Shown here: piece after piece, positions 20,301 to 28,599 of the stretch
Layout: the number at the start of each line of letters is the position of its first letter
Numbering within the stretch: the first letter of the stretch is position 1
Assembly: GCA_016705325.1 (NCBI GenBank)
Contig: JADIYJ010000027.1
Coordinates: 1-64,000 of the forward strand
DNA from: Pseudomonadota bacterium
GTDB taxonomy: Bacteria; Pseudomonadota; Gammaproteobacteria; Steroidobacterales; Steroidobacteraceae
Direction of reading: 5' to 3'
DNA: 64,000 nt
Notes under the pieces: generated by a model
What the model was told of the DNA's origin: nothing
The model's database searches: none
Seen by the model: the letters and a program-made list of their open reading frames with translations, nothing else
Made by a program: the position numbers and the translations under genes

Positions 20301-20499
20301 CAAGCCCGACTGCGCTGGTTGCCACTCCAGCAAGTTCAAGGCCGATCCACACACGAAGTACGGCAACGCGAAGTACACCGTCAGTGAATTGCGCAACTGC
20401 TCCGGGGCGTGCCACACCTATACGGACTCCACGCTCACGAAGATCTTGAAGAGCCGCGCCGGTCCGGAACATCGCATCACGGACACGGAACTTCACTGA
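17358..20499 (+). CDS. Giant tandem-repeat multiheme cytochrome, 41 CXXCH plus one CX3CH
   Basis: Exported protein of about 1,046 residues with a signal peptide (ILPLLLLLAGGTASAQ) and no lipobox. Eleven CXXCH motifs precede 18228 and thirty follow. A last motif, CSGACH, has three residues between the cysteines. Most of the protein is a 46-47-residue unit with two hemes: CxSCHxxxxWxPA, then VDHTQVTG, then CxSCHDGxxATGK, then HIxxS. The histidines in VDH and NHI can serve as distal ligands. Near 18228 the frame changes because GT is missing from CGTGTGGAC; adding it restores WQPTTRVDHANV exactly. Shorter units with divergent spacing close the C-terminus. It could be an outer-surface wire-like electron carrier; this is inference. 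Confidence 0.85.
17690..20110 (+). repeat. Protein-coding tandem repeat, period 138-141 bp
   Basis: About 18 copies of a two-heme unit of 46 or 47 codons. Copies alternate between a variant with RVDHTQVTG and a variant with FDHTGI before the second heme. They differ at many synonymous and non-synonymous sites, so the array is old rather than freshly amplified. The spacers are coding, so this is not a CRISPR array. Confidence 0.85.
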
Positions 20500-22878
20500 T
20501 GCGCCCAGGTATTCGACTGCTGCTCGCCGCCAGCGCCGTCCTGGCCAACCTGGCGGCCACGCCGCTCTGGGCACAGGGCCGGATCGTCGAAGACGTCGTG
20601 GCGAGCGAGCAACGCGGCTACGTGTCCGTTACGCTGCTTTTCAGCTGTACGCTGCGTTACCTGTCGCACACACCCGCGACCGACGGCGAAGCCATTGCAG
20701 GTCCGATTCTCGGCGGGCCCGGACTGTGGCCGCGCAACCGCCTCGGAACCGCCGCCGCTGCTGGCCGGCGCCGCCGGTTACGTGCGCTCGATCGACCTGG
20801 TGCGGCCGTTCGGCTCGGATGTCCAGGTCCTGATCGGCTGGTCGCGGGCCGAGACGTTCGTACTGACGCCATCGATGGACGGGCGGCTGTTGCGGGTCAG
20901 GTTGTTGCGCGCAGAAACACCGCAGGTCACGGTGCAGGAAATGCCGCAGGGCACCTCCACGTACGCCGTAAACCTGGCCTCGTCGACCACACCCTTCACA
21001 CCCGATGCACTCGCAGCCGCCGCGAAGGTCGCGGGCACGCGCACCTACGTTTCGGCGACCGTCGTCGACGAGCAGCGCTGGTACCGCCTGCGGGCCGGGC
21101 CTTTCGTCAACGAGGCGGCAGCCAGGCAGGCACTGGCCAATTCGCGCAGCGAATTCCCGAAAGCCTGGATCGCGATTTCGGATGACGACACGCTGAACGA
21201 GATCGGCACGCCGTCGGGCGTGGCGACGGTGCGGTCGACGGCGCCGCAGGTCAACGCCTCGATGACGCCGGACGAGATCAAGCAGACGATGGCGCAGGCC
21301 AAGGACGCTTTTCGCCACAAGAACTACGCCACGGCGATCCCGCTGCTGACGCAGCTCACGCAGCAACCCGAGTTTCCGCAGCGGGCCGATGCCCAGGAAA
21401 TGCTCGCGCTCGCACGCGAACGCAGTGGCCAGGTCGCTCATGCCAAGGCGGAATACGAGGACTACCTGCAGCGCTATCCGACCGGCAGCGGCGCCACGCG
21501 CGTTCGCAAGCGACTGCAGGCGCTGGCGTGGGCCAGCCGCCCTGGTCGCAGTGGCGCGGCAGATAGCGACCATGACGAATCCCCGTGGCGAGTCTACGGC
21601 GGCTTTTCGCAGATTTATCGCCAGGACCAGAGTCACCTCGAGAGCGGTCTCGCCGTCAGCGACCTGACGACGCAGAACGCCTTGCTCACGGACGTCAGTC
21701 TCGTCGCGCGCCGCCACGGTGAGCGCTTCGACTTCACGACCCGCGCGAGCGCGGGCTACGGCTACGACATGCTCTCCGACGGGCCGGGAAGCCAGTCGCG
21801 CGTGTCGTTGTTCTTCGCGGAGATGACCGACCGCATCGCAGGCTGGTACGCCCGCCTCGGCCGCCAGGCCGGCGGCTCGGCCGGACTCATGGGAACGTTC
21901 GACGGGATGCAGGCGGGGTACCAGCTGTGGCCCCGGCTGCGCGTCAATGGCTTCTTCGGCTTCCCGGTGGATTCGACACTCGAAGGACCCGACAGCGAGC
22001 GCAAGTTCGTTGGTGTCTCGGCCGACGTCGGCACGCTCGCGAATGCCTGGGACTTTTCGTTCTATGCCGTCGACCAGCAGTATTCCGGCGTCACGGACCG
22101 GCAGGCGGTCGGCACCGAGGTGCGGTATTTCCGGCCGGGCATCACCGTGGTCGGGATCGCCGACTTCGATATCCACTACAGCACGCTCAATACCATGATG
22201 TTGCTGGGCACCTTCGCGCTGCCCGCGCGCTGGACGCTCAACCTGAACCTCGATCACCGCAAGAGCCCGGGCCTGGCGACGCGCAATGCCATGATTGGCC
22301 AGCCTGTGCGCCGGTTTGACGAGTTGTTCGGCCTGTACACACCCCAGGAGATCGAGCAACTTGCGCTCGACCGCACGTCCGAGTCGACGATGTACTCGGC
22401 AGGCGTCTCGCGGCCTTTCGGCGAACGCTGGCAGTGGTCGCTCGACGCATCGACCATGACGCTCGGCTCGACGCGCGAATCGGGCGGAGTGGCCGCAACG
22501 CCGGCGTCTGGCACGGACACCGCGATCTCGACGCAGGCCCTGGGCTACGGGTTGTTCGGCCGCGGCGACGTCACCTCGCTGGGCCTGCAGTACCAGACGG
22601 GCGAGAGTTCACAGGTGCTTTCGCTCGGCATCGGCACCCAGTTGCCGATCGGCGAGCGCTGGCGCGTCGGGCCCCGGTTGCGCCTGGATCAACGCAAGCT
22701 CGAGATCGACCGCTCGACGTCGTTGACGTATTCACCGGCGCTGCGGGCGGAGATGCGCGGCAAGCACCTGACGTTCGAGGTGGAGGGCGGGGCCGAGTTC
22801 GGATCCCGTGACATGGGTACGCTGTCGGAGGACACGAACCGCTACTATTTCAGCCTTGGCTATCGTTATGATTTCTAG
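20499..22878 (+). CDS. SPOR-TPR outer-membrane beta-barrel protein
   Basis: About 790 residues with a signal peptide (LLLAASAVLANLAATPLWAQ) and an N-terminal domain with beta-rich segments (GYVSVTLLFSCTLRYLSH). A SPOR-like domain follows (WYRLRAGPFVNEAAARQAL), then TPR helices (FRHKNYATAIPLLTQLTQQ, ARERSGQVAHAKAEYEDYL). The C-terminal 430 residues show alternating amphipathic strands and end in YRYDF, a terminal aromatic typical of barrels inserted by BAM. One frame change lies near 20690. The start ATG overlaps the stop of the giant cytochrome (TGATG), so the two are translationally coupled. It could be a porin that houses or presents the cytochromes, by analogy with MtrB. Sequence similarity to MtrB is not evident. 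Confidence 0.72.
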
Positions 22879-23452
22879 CGACCGTTCGCCCGCCAGCGGG
22901 ACGAGGTTCGGCCGGTCCGTCGCGATCGCGCTGGCATCGGGGGCTTTGCTCGCTGCGGGCCACCTCGCAGGTTGCGCGAGTGAACAACCGGCCGGTCCGC
23001 GTGAATACCTCGACGAACGCACCGCCGCGACGATCACGGTGGCTGGCGAGTCCATGGTCTTCGCCTACGACCGGCCCGACCTGGGCGTGAACGCGCGCGA
23101 CTACGTCACGCTGACGGCGGTGGACGTCAACACGGCCGGCCGGCATGCCACCCATCTCGTGGGTTACGCCTGGTCGACGCTGGACAAGCGCGCCGTCAAG
23201 GAAAGCGACAGCCGCTACGAGATCGTCGCCGACGACCGTACGCTGCCGCTGCAGGCAATGCCCGCTGGATTCCGCTCGATCGGCGTCGATGAACCGCCGA
23301 TTCCAGTCCCGTCGCGTGATGCGCTGCCGCTGACCGCACCGGTCACCCGGGACCAGCTGCAGTTCCTGCGTGACACACCCGGCGTGCGCGTGGTGCGAAC
23401 GCGCGACGGCGTCATGGAGCGGTTCGATCTCTGGCGAGCCCCCGGCCATTGA
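22868..23452 (+). CDS. Lipoprotein of the cytochrome operon
   Basis: 194 residues. The ATG at 22868 lies inside the last codons of the barrel gene, so the two overlap by 11 bases and are coupled. An N-terminal hydrophobic stretch ends in a lipobox (GHLAGC), giving a mature lipoprotein that starts CASEQP. The rest is a soluble domain with no cysteines and no heme motifs (GESMVFAYDRPDLGVNARD, YEIVADDRTLPL). I do not recognise the family. Its position suggests an accessory part of the outer-membrane complex. It is the last gene of the operon. Confidence 0.7.
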   Translation: MISSDRSPASGTRFGRSVAIALASGALLAAGHLAGCASEQPAGPREYLDERTAATITVAGESMVFAYDRPDLGVNARDYVTLTAVDVNTAGRHATHLVGYAWSTLDKRAVKESDSRYEIVADDRTLPLQAMPAGFRSIGVDEPPIPVPSRDALPLTAPVTRDQLQFLRDTPGVRVVRTRDGVMERFDLWRAPGH

Positions 23453-23533
23453 GCGTCCGCTGCGCACGCTGACCGGTCAGCAGCTCGTCATTTCCTGATA
23501 GTGTGGGCGACGACGGGTTGACCTGGCTGGAAC

Positions 23534-24559
23534 ATGACGATGCTGATTGCCTACACGCGCGAGGTGAGCCCGGCGCTTGCGAGCTGCGAACTCACCCACC
23601 TCGAGCGCGAGCCACTGGACGTCGCCGGCGCACAGGCCGAGCACGAGGTGTACGAGTCGGTGCTGGAACAACTCGGCGCAGGAGTGCGGCGGTTGCCCCC
23701 GGCACCGCAGCTGCCCGACGGTGTCTTCGTCGAAGACGCGGCCGTGGTGCTCGACAACGTGGCTGTCATCACTCGACCGGGCGCGCCTTCCAGGCAGCCG
23801 GAGACGGCGTCGGTCGAGGCGGCTCTCGCCGCGCATCGACCCCTCATCCGCGTTTGCGCGCCCGCAACTCTCGATGGCGGTGACGTGCTGGTCGCCGGGC
23901 GCAGGATCTACATCGGCCTGTCGACGCGCACGACCCGCGGTGCGATCCAGCAACTGGCCGATCAGCTCGCACCGTATGGCTATGAAGTGATCCCGTTGAC
24001 CTTCACGGGTTGCCTGCACCTGAAGTCAGCGGTAACACGCGTCGCAGACGACCTGATGCTGCTGAACCCGGCCTGGGTCGAAGCAGACGCCTTCCCTGGT
24101 TATCGGGCGCTGACAGTCGATCCCGCGGAACCGCATGCCGCGAACGCCCTGGCGCTGGGTGGTGCGGTGATCCATCCGCTGCAGCATGTCCGCACGCGCG
24201 CGCGACTGGAACGCGCCGGACTGACGGTCGTGACCGTGCCGCAGGTGGAACTGGCCAAGGCCGAAGCGGGCGTCACCTGCTGCAGCCTGCTGGTCGAGGT
24301 TCCTGAATCCGTAGTCCGCGGAATCTACGCGGCTGGAAATGCCCCTTTCGGTGAGCTCTTGTTGCAACGCCACGTGCACGAAACCTTCCAGGCGGACTAT
24401 TCTTGCGCCGTCGCGACCCCCCGGTCGCATTCACTGGACAGGGAGAACCAATGTCGACTTACCAAGCGGGTTGCATGTGTGGCGCAGTCCAGCTCGAGAT
24501 CACGGGTGATCCGGCCGTGCAGGCCTTCTGTCACTGCAGTTCGTGCCGCGGCTGGTTGA
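23534..24559 (+). CDS. Dimethylargininase-like hydrolase (DDAH/amidinotransferase fold)
   Basis: Cytosolic enzyme of the guanidino-modifying superfamily; DDAH turns dimethylarginine into citrulline. The substrate-binding FVEDAAVV, the LDGGDVL segment, catalytic His in GCLHLKSAV and catalytic Cys in AGVTCCSLLVEV are all present. In this family the protein normally ends just after the catalytic Cys. Here the frame runs on for about 85 unrelated residues into the next gene, while a TGA at 24304-24306 lies one frame away. A one-base error near 24300 therefore seems likely, giving a true length of about 257 residues. ATGs at 23534 and 23540 are alternative starts. Confidence 0.75.
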   Translation: MTMLIAYTREVSPALASCELTHLEREPLDVAGAQAEHEVYESVLEQLGAGVRRLPPAPQLPDGVFVEDAAVVLDNVAVITRPGAPSRQPETASVEAALAAHRPLIRVCAPATLDGGDVLVAGRRIYIGLSTRTTRGAIQQLADQLAPYGYEVIPLTFTGCLHLKSAVTRVADDLMLLNPAWVEADAFPGYRALTVDPAEPHAANALALGGAVIHPLQHVRTRARLERAGLTVVTVPQVELAKAEAGVTCCSLLVEVPESVVRGIYAAGNAPFGELLLQRHVHETFQADYSCAVATPRSHSLDRENQCRLTKRVACVAQSSSRSRVIRPCRPSVTAVRAAAG

Positions 24560-24876
24560 GCGCGCCCATCCACGCGGCTGCGCTCTGGCCCGCGACGAGC
24601 GTAAAAGTCACGAAAGGCGCCGACAACCTCGGCCTCTACAAGAAGACGGAGAACAGTCACCGCCAGTTCTGCAGGAGCTGCGGCGCCGCGGTCCTGGTCG
24701 ATCATCCGGGCATGGGCATGGTCGACGTGCCAGCGGGCTCGGTGGCCGGGCTCAGCTACAAGCCTGCGGTGCACGTGCACTACGGCGAGAAAGTCATGGC
24801 CGTGAAAGACGGCCTGCCGAAGTTCAAGGACTTCCCGAAGGAGTTCGGCGGCTCGGGCGACATGCTCGCCGAGTAG
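24451..24876 (+). CDS. GFA-family (CENP-V/GFA) zinc protein
   Basis: 141 residues with the zinc-binding cysteines of glutathione-dependent formaldehyde-activating (GFA) enzymes: CMCGAVQ, CHCSSCR and FCRSCGAAV. Most relatives have no tested activity, so the name should not be read as formaldehyde detoxification. The ATG at 24451 has GGGAGAA upstream. It would overlap the preceding hydrolase frame only if that frame really runs to 24559. The frame is intact. Confidence 0.85.
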   Translation: MSTYQAGCMCGAVQLEITGDPAVQAFCHCSSCRGWLSAPIHAAALWPATSVKVTKGADNLGLYKKTENSHRQFCRSCGAAVLVDHPGMGMVDVPAGSVAGLSYKPAVHVHYGEKVMAVKDGLPKFKDFPKEFGGSGDMLAE

Positions 24877-24969
24877 CACCGACGGCGACGGTTTCACCGC
24901 GTCGTCACCGATCGCGGGTTTGTTCCCGCCTGTGCAACTCCGGCTCGACCGGACTTGCTCTGCGGGTCT

Positions 24970-24993
24970 ATATTTCGATATATTTAGAAATAT
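24970..24993. promoter_or_regulatory. ArsR-type operator overlapping the arsR start codon
   Basis: A perfect 7-bp inverted repeat, ATATTTC and GAAATAT, around a 10-base AT-rich centre in otherwise GC-rich DNA. Its right arm covers the first two bases of the arsR ATG at 24992. The position suits autorepression, with DNA release on arsenite or antimonite binding. Confidence 0.65.
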
Positions 24994-25339
24994 GAATGAA
25001 AAAGGCGCGGTCACGGCGCTCGCGGCTCTCGCGCAGGAATCCCGGCTCGCCGTCTTCCGTCTGCTGGTACAGCGCGGACCGGAAGGCTACCCGGCCGGCG
25101 AGATCAGCGCGCGGCTGGCAATCCCGGGCCCCACCCTGTCCTTCCATCTCAAGGAACTGGCCATGGCGGGCCTCGTGGCAGCGCGCAAAGACGGCCGGTT
25201 CATCTACTACAGCCCCAGCTTCGAACGCATGCGCGAGCTCGTGGGCTACCTGACCGACAACTGCTGCAGCCTCGCCGCCACGTGTGCACCGGAATGTGCG
25301 GCCCCTGTCGTCACCCGTCGCAAGAGCAAAGCCGCATGA
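24992..25339 (+). CDS. arsR: ArsR-family metalloregulator
   Basis: 115-residue winged-helix repressor. Key segments are LAALAQESRLAVFRLLVQ, the recognition helix PGPTLSFHLKELAMAGL, and the wing ARKDGRFIYYSP. The C-terminal cysteines (NCCSL, ATCAPEC) are likely arsenite ligands, as in the C-terminal-site ArsR class. The ATG at 24992 sits inside an inverted-repeat operator. The gene heads an ars operon with arsC and acr3. Confidence 0.88.
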   Translation: MNEKGAVTALAALAQESRLAVFRLLVQRGPEGYPAGEISARLAIPGPTLSFHLKELAMAGLVAARKDGRFIYYSPSFERMRELVGYLTDNCCSLAATCAPECAAPVVTRRKSKAA

Positions 25340-25414
25340 CGCAAGTTCGCACCACGCTGCCGCTGCGTTGGCTAGCTCCACGCCAACTGATCTTCGCCGT
25401 CCCCGCGGGGAAAA

Positions 25415-25874
25415 ATGAACGCAAGCAACAAGGTTTACAACGTGCTGGTCGTCCTGCAGGGCAACTCGGCACGCAGCATCCTATCGAGGTCTCGCACAGC
25501 CGCGGGCCGGACGCTTCAGGCATTCAGCGCCGGCAGCCATCCCATGGGCCGGGTGCATCCGCGCGGCTGGCCTTCCTGCAGAGGCCGGGCACGCGACGGA
25601 CGGGTTGCGCAGCAAGTCATGGGACGAATTTGCGCAGCCGGGATCACCCGCGCTCGACTTCGTCTTCACGGTCTGCGACAGCGCCGCGAATGAAGTGTGC
25701 CCGATCTGGCCGGGCCAGCCGATTACGGCTCATTGGGGCTTGCCCGATCCGGCCGCGGTGCAGGGCTCCGACGCGGAAAAGGAGAAAGCCTTCCGTGATA
25801 CGTACGTCACGCTCGACCGGCGCATCGAAGCCTTGTTCACGTGCCTGCCGATCGCCGGGCTCGCGCGCGCCTGA
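25415..25874 (+). CDS. arsC: Arsenate reductase (LMW-PTP type), frameshifted, catalytic Cys not in frame
   Basis: Thioredoxin- or glutaredoxin-coupled enzyme reducing arsenate to arsenite. It starts NKVYNVLV and then reads VLQGNSARSIL where the family has an LCTGNSARS-type P-loop. The nucleophilic Cys codon (TGC at 25455-25457) is present one frame over, so a compensating pair of small errors is likely. Two more frame changes follow before KSWDEFAQPGSPALDFVF and TVCDSAANEVCPIWPGQP, with PITAHWGLPDPAA. The end matches the family. As read the protein would be inactive. Confidence 0.7.
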
Positions 25875-25957
25875 AACTCGCGCAAGGTGGCCCGGATCGG
25901 AACGTCCGTGATCGTGCCTGCGCCGCGCCGGTCACGTCGAAAGGAGGACGGCCCCGC

Positions 25958-26989
25958 ATGAGTGCCTTCGAGCGCTACCTGACGCTCTGGGTATTCATAT
26001 GCATCGTCGTCGGCACTGCCGCGGGTCACTACTTCCCCGACCTCTTCCAGGCGATCGGGCGGATGGAGCTGGCCAAGGTCAATCTGCCGGTCGGCCTGCT
26101 GATCTGGGTGATGATCATTCCGATGCTGGTGAAGGTGGACTTCGGCGCACTGGGCGAGGTGCGCAAACACGTCAAGGGCATTGGCGTAACCCTGTTTGTC
26201 AACTGGCTGGTCAAGCCGTTCTCCATGGCGTTGCTGGCCTGGATTTTCGTCCGCCACCTGTTTGCACCCTGGCTGCCCGCAGACCAGATCGACAGCTACA
26301 TCGCCGGACTCATCCTGCTGGCTGCCGCCCCCTGCACGGCAATGGTGTTCGTCTGGAGCCGGCTGTCGAACGGCGATCCGATGTTCACGCTGTCGCAGGT
26401 GGCACTCAATGACGCCATCATGGTCGTCGCCTTCGCGCCCATCGTGGGCTTCCTCCTGGGGATCGCAGCGATCACGGTTCCCTGGGATACGCTGATCACG
26501 TCCGTCGTGCTCTACATCGTCATCCCCGTGGTCCTGGCACAGCTCTGGCGGCGCTGGCTGCTGCGCAGAGGACAAGCGACGTTCGATGCGGCCATGGCGA
26601 AGATCGGCCCGTGGTCCGTGGTGGCCCTGCTCGCGACGCTGGTCCTGCTGTTTGCCTTCCAGGGCAAGGCGATCCTGCAGCAGCCCCTGGTGATCGCCCT
26701 GCTCGCGGTGCCGATCCTGATCCAGGTGTTCTTCAACTCGTCGCTTGCGTACGTGCTGAACCGGGCGCTCGGTGAGAAGCACTCCATCGCCTGCCCTTCG
26801 GCACTGATCGGTGCATCGAACTTCTTCGAACTCGCCGTGGCGGCCGCCATCAGCCTGTTCGGCTTCGAGTCGGGTGCCGCGCTGGCCACCGTCGTCGGCG
26901 TGCTGATCGAAGTGCCGGTGATGCTGCTGGTGGTGAAGGTCGTGAATTCCAGCAAGGACTGGTACGAACGGGGCAGTCCGGCCGCCTGA
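25958..26989 (+). CDS. acr3: ACR3-family arsenite efflux permease
   Basis: 343-residue inner-membrane transporter with ten helices of the bile/arsenite/riboflavin fold. Signature segments are LWVFICIVVGTAAGHYFP, WVMIIPMLVKVDF, the Cys in AAAPCTAMVFVWS that is essential for arsenite transport in the family, and IALLAVPILIQVFFN with GASNFFELAVA. It removes the arsenite made by ArsC. The ATG at 25958 has AAGGAGG upstream. It is the last gene of the ars operon, and the frame is intact. Confidence 0.93.
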   Translation: MSAFERYLTLWVFICIVVGTAAGHYFPDLFQAIGRMELAKVNLPVGLLIWVMIIPMLVKVDFGALGEVRKHVKGIGVTLFVNWLVKPFSMALLAWIFVRHLFAPWLPADQIDSYIAGLILLAAAPCTAMVFVWSRLSNGDPMFTLSQVALNDAIMVVAFAPIVGFLLGIAAITVPWDTLITSVVLYIVIPVVLAQLWRRWLLRRGQATFDAAMAKIGPWSVVALLATLVLLFAFQGKAILQQPLVIALLAVPILIQVFFNSSLAYVLNRALGEKHSIACPSALIGASNFFELAVAAAISLFGFESGAALATVVGVLIEVPVMLLVVKVVNSSKDWYERGSPAA

Positions 26990-27040
26990 GCGACGACCAT
27001 CCGGCGATCCGGCGTGGCGCAAGTATCGCGCGTGCGCACA

Positions 27041-27074
27041 GTACGCCATTGACGTACATGCGTCACTGACGTAC
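27041..27074. promoter_or_regulatory. Repeated operator-like sites before the XRE regulator
   Basis: TGACGTAC occurs twice (27050-27057 and 27067-27074), 17 bases apart. The first copy also takes part in two inverted repeats, GTACG-n7-CGTAC and TGACG-n6-CGTCA. The block ends 12 bases before the XRE gene, which suggests autoregulation. Confidence 0.45.
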
Positions 27075-27086
27075 CTTCCTGCGGCG

Positions 27087-27401
27087 ATGAGCCACGACGT
27101 CTTCATCAAACTGCTGGAATCGGCGCGCGAACTGCGCCAGCAGCGCGTGCGCCGGCTGACTCGTCTGGCGCGTGCGGTCGGCGGGCGTCCCCGCCCCCGC
27201 AGCCAGACCGGGATCGACGTGCGCGCCATCCGCGCCGCGACTGGCCTGAGCCAGTCGAAGTTCGCAGAACTCCTGTCGATCGAAGTATCGACGCTGCGGA
27301 ACTGGGAACAGGGGCGGCGCGACCCGACGGGGCCCGCCCGTGCATTGCTGCGCGCAATCCGCAACGATCCAGTCGCGGTCATCCGCGCCCTCACCGACTG
27401 A
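27087..27401 (+). CDS. XRE-family regulator, NadS/HigA-antitoxin-like
   Basis: 104 residues. A basic N-terminal segment precedes a helix-turn-helix: IRAATGLSQSKFAELLSIE, then VSTLRNWEQGRRDP. This arrangement, with the domain at the C-terminal end and a tail LRAIRNDPVAVIRAL, is typical of antitoxins of RelE/HigB pairs such as NadS. No toxin gene lies upstream, where acr3 ends, or downstream, where a lipase follows by 13 bases. It is therefore an orphan antitoxin or a plain regulator. Confidence 0.75.
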   Translation: MSHDVFIKLLESARELRQQRVRRLTRLARAVGGRPRPRSQTGIDVRAIRAATGLSQSKFAELLSIEVSTLRNWEQGRRDPTGPARALLRAIRNDPVAVIRALTD

Positions 27402-27414
27402 ACCAGGACACGCC

Positions 27415-28578
27415 ATGAGCACGATCAACCGGACGACGGTCTCGGACCTGCGGGGTGCCGCACGTCTCGCTGTCGATGCCACGCTCGGCATCACCACGCT
27501 GGTGGAGAAAATGCACCACACCATCCAGCTCGTGCACCCGCCGCTCGGTGCGTCGCGGGCAGAATCGACGCGCGGCCTGACCGGCCTCATCTACCGCAGC
27601 ATCCGCGGCACGACACGCGTCATCGGCAAGGGGCTCGATGCCGGGCTGATTCCCGTTGCGGCGCTTTTGCCCGAAGGCGCGCCCACCGAGGCACGCAACG
27701 CATGGGTGTCGGCGATCAATGGCGTCTACGGCGATCACCTCGAGCGCACGGCCAATCCCCTGGCGATCGAGATGAGTTTCCTGCACGAAAGCGACTCCGT
27801 GGATCCCGAATGTCCCGGCGACGTCGTGCAGGACGCGTCCGGCAAGGTACTGCTCGCAATTCACGGGCTTTGCCTCAACGAACAGCACTGGGCGCGCGAC
27901 GGTCATCACCGCATCGCGCAGGTGGCGGAGGCGACCGGCCACACGATCGTCCAGCTGCGTTACAACAGCGGCCGCTCGATCGACGCCAACGGCCGGAGCC
28001 TCGCAGTGATGCTGGAGGCGTTGCTCGAGCGCTGGCCAGTCCCGGTGACGCAGCTTGCGATCGTGGGCCACAGCATGGGCGGCCTGGTCGCGAGAAGCGC
28101 GATTCATCACGGTGCCACCGCCGGGCATTCGTGGCGGGCCCGGCTGCGCAAGCTGTTCTCGCTGGGCAGTCCTCACCACGGGGCGCCGCTCGAACGCGGT
28201 GGCAACCGGCTCGATTACGTCATGGAATTGAGTCCGTACGTGGCCCCGTTCACGAGCCTGGGCAAGGCCCGCAGCGCCGGGATCACGGACCTGCGCTACG
28301 GCAGCATCACGGACGTCGGGCCGGAGGCTGTCCCGTTGCCGGATGACGTCGAGTGCTATGCGCTGGCCGCTACCCTGGGCAAGCGTCGCGGCCTGGTCGC
28401 AGATCGGCTGATCGGCGACGGGCTGGTTCCGCTCGACAGCGCGCTGGGTCGTCATCCGGACTCCGGACGCACGCTGGCCATCCCGAAGAGCCGCCAATGG
28501 ATCGGCTACGAAATGGGACACCTCGATCTGCTTGGCCGGCCCGAGGTGTATTCACAGCTCGAACAATGGCTGCGTTAG
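27415..28578 (+). CDS. Alpha/beta-hydrolase, PGAP1-like esterase/lipase
   Basis: 387 residues. An N-terminal helical region of about 125 residues precedes an alpha/beta-hydrolase core that starts KVLLAIHGLCLNEQHW. The nucleophile is Ser220 in VGHSMGGLVAR. SLGSPHHGAPLERGG follows, as in PGAP1-like lipases, and the C-terminal GHLDLL carries the probable catalytic His. There is no signal peptide, so it is likely cytosolic or peripheral. The substrate is unknown. It starts 13 bases after the XRE gene. Confidence 0.82.
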   Translation: MSTINRTTVSDLRGAARLAVDATLGITTLVEKMHHTIQLVHPPLGASRAESTRGLTGLIYRSIRGTTRVIGKGLDAGLIPVAALLPEGAPTEARNAWVSAINGVYGDHLERTANPLAIEMSFLHESDSVDPECPGDVVQDASGKVLLAIHGLCLNEQHWARDGHHRIAQVAEATGHTIVQLRYNSGRSIDANGRSLAVMLEALLERWPVPVTQLAIVGHSMGGLVARSAIHHGATAGHSWRARLRKLFSLGSPHHGAPLERGGNRLDYVMELSPYVAPFTSLGKARSAGITDLRYGSITDVGPEAVPLPDDVECYALAATLGKRRGLVADRLIGDGLVPLDSALGRHPDSGRTLAIPKSRQWIGYEMGHLDLLGRPEVYSQLEQWLR

Positions 28579-28599
28579 TGACTGGCTGACGGATACCCC

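Noticed and set aside
20641..22359. 572-codon open frame on the minus strand
   Set aside because: It lies fully opposite the barrel gene, is arginine- and glycine-rich, has no start context or domain, and is a by-product of high-GC codon use.
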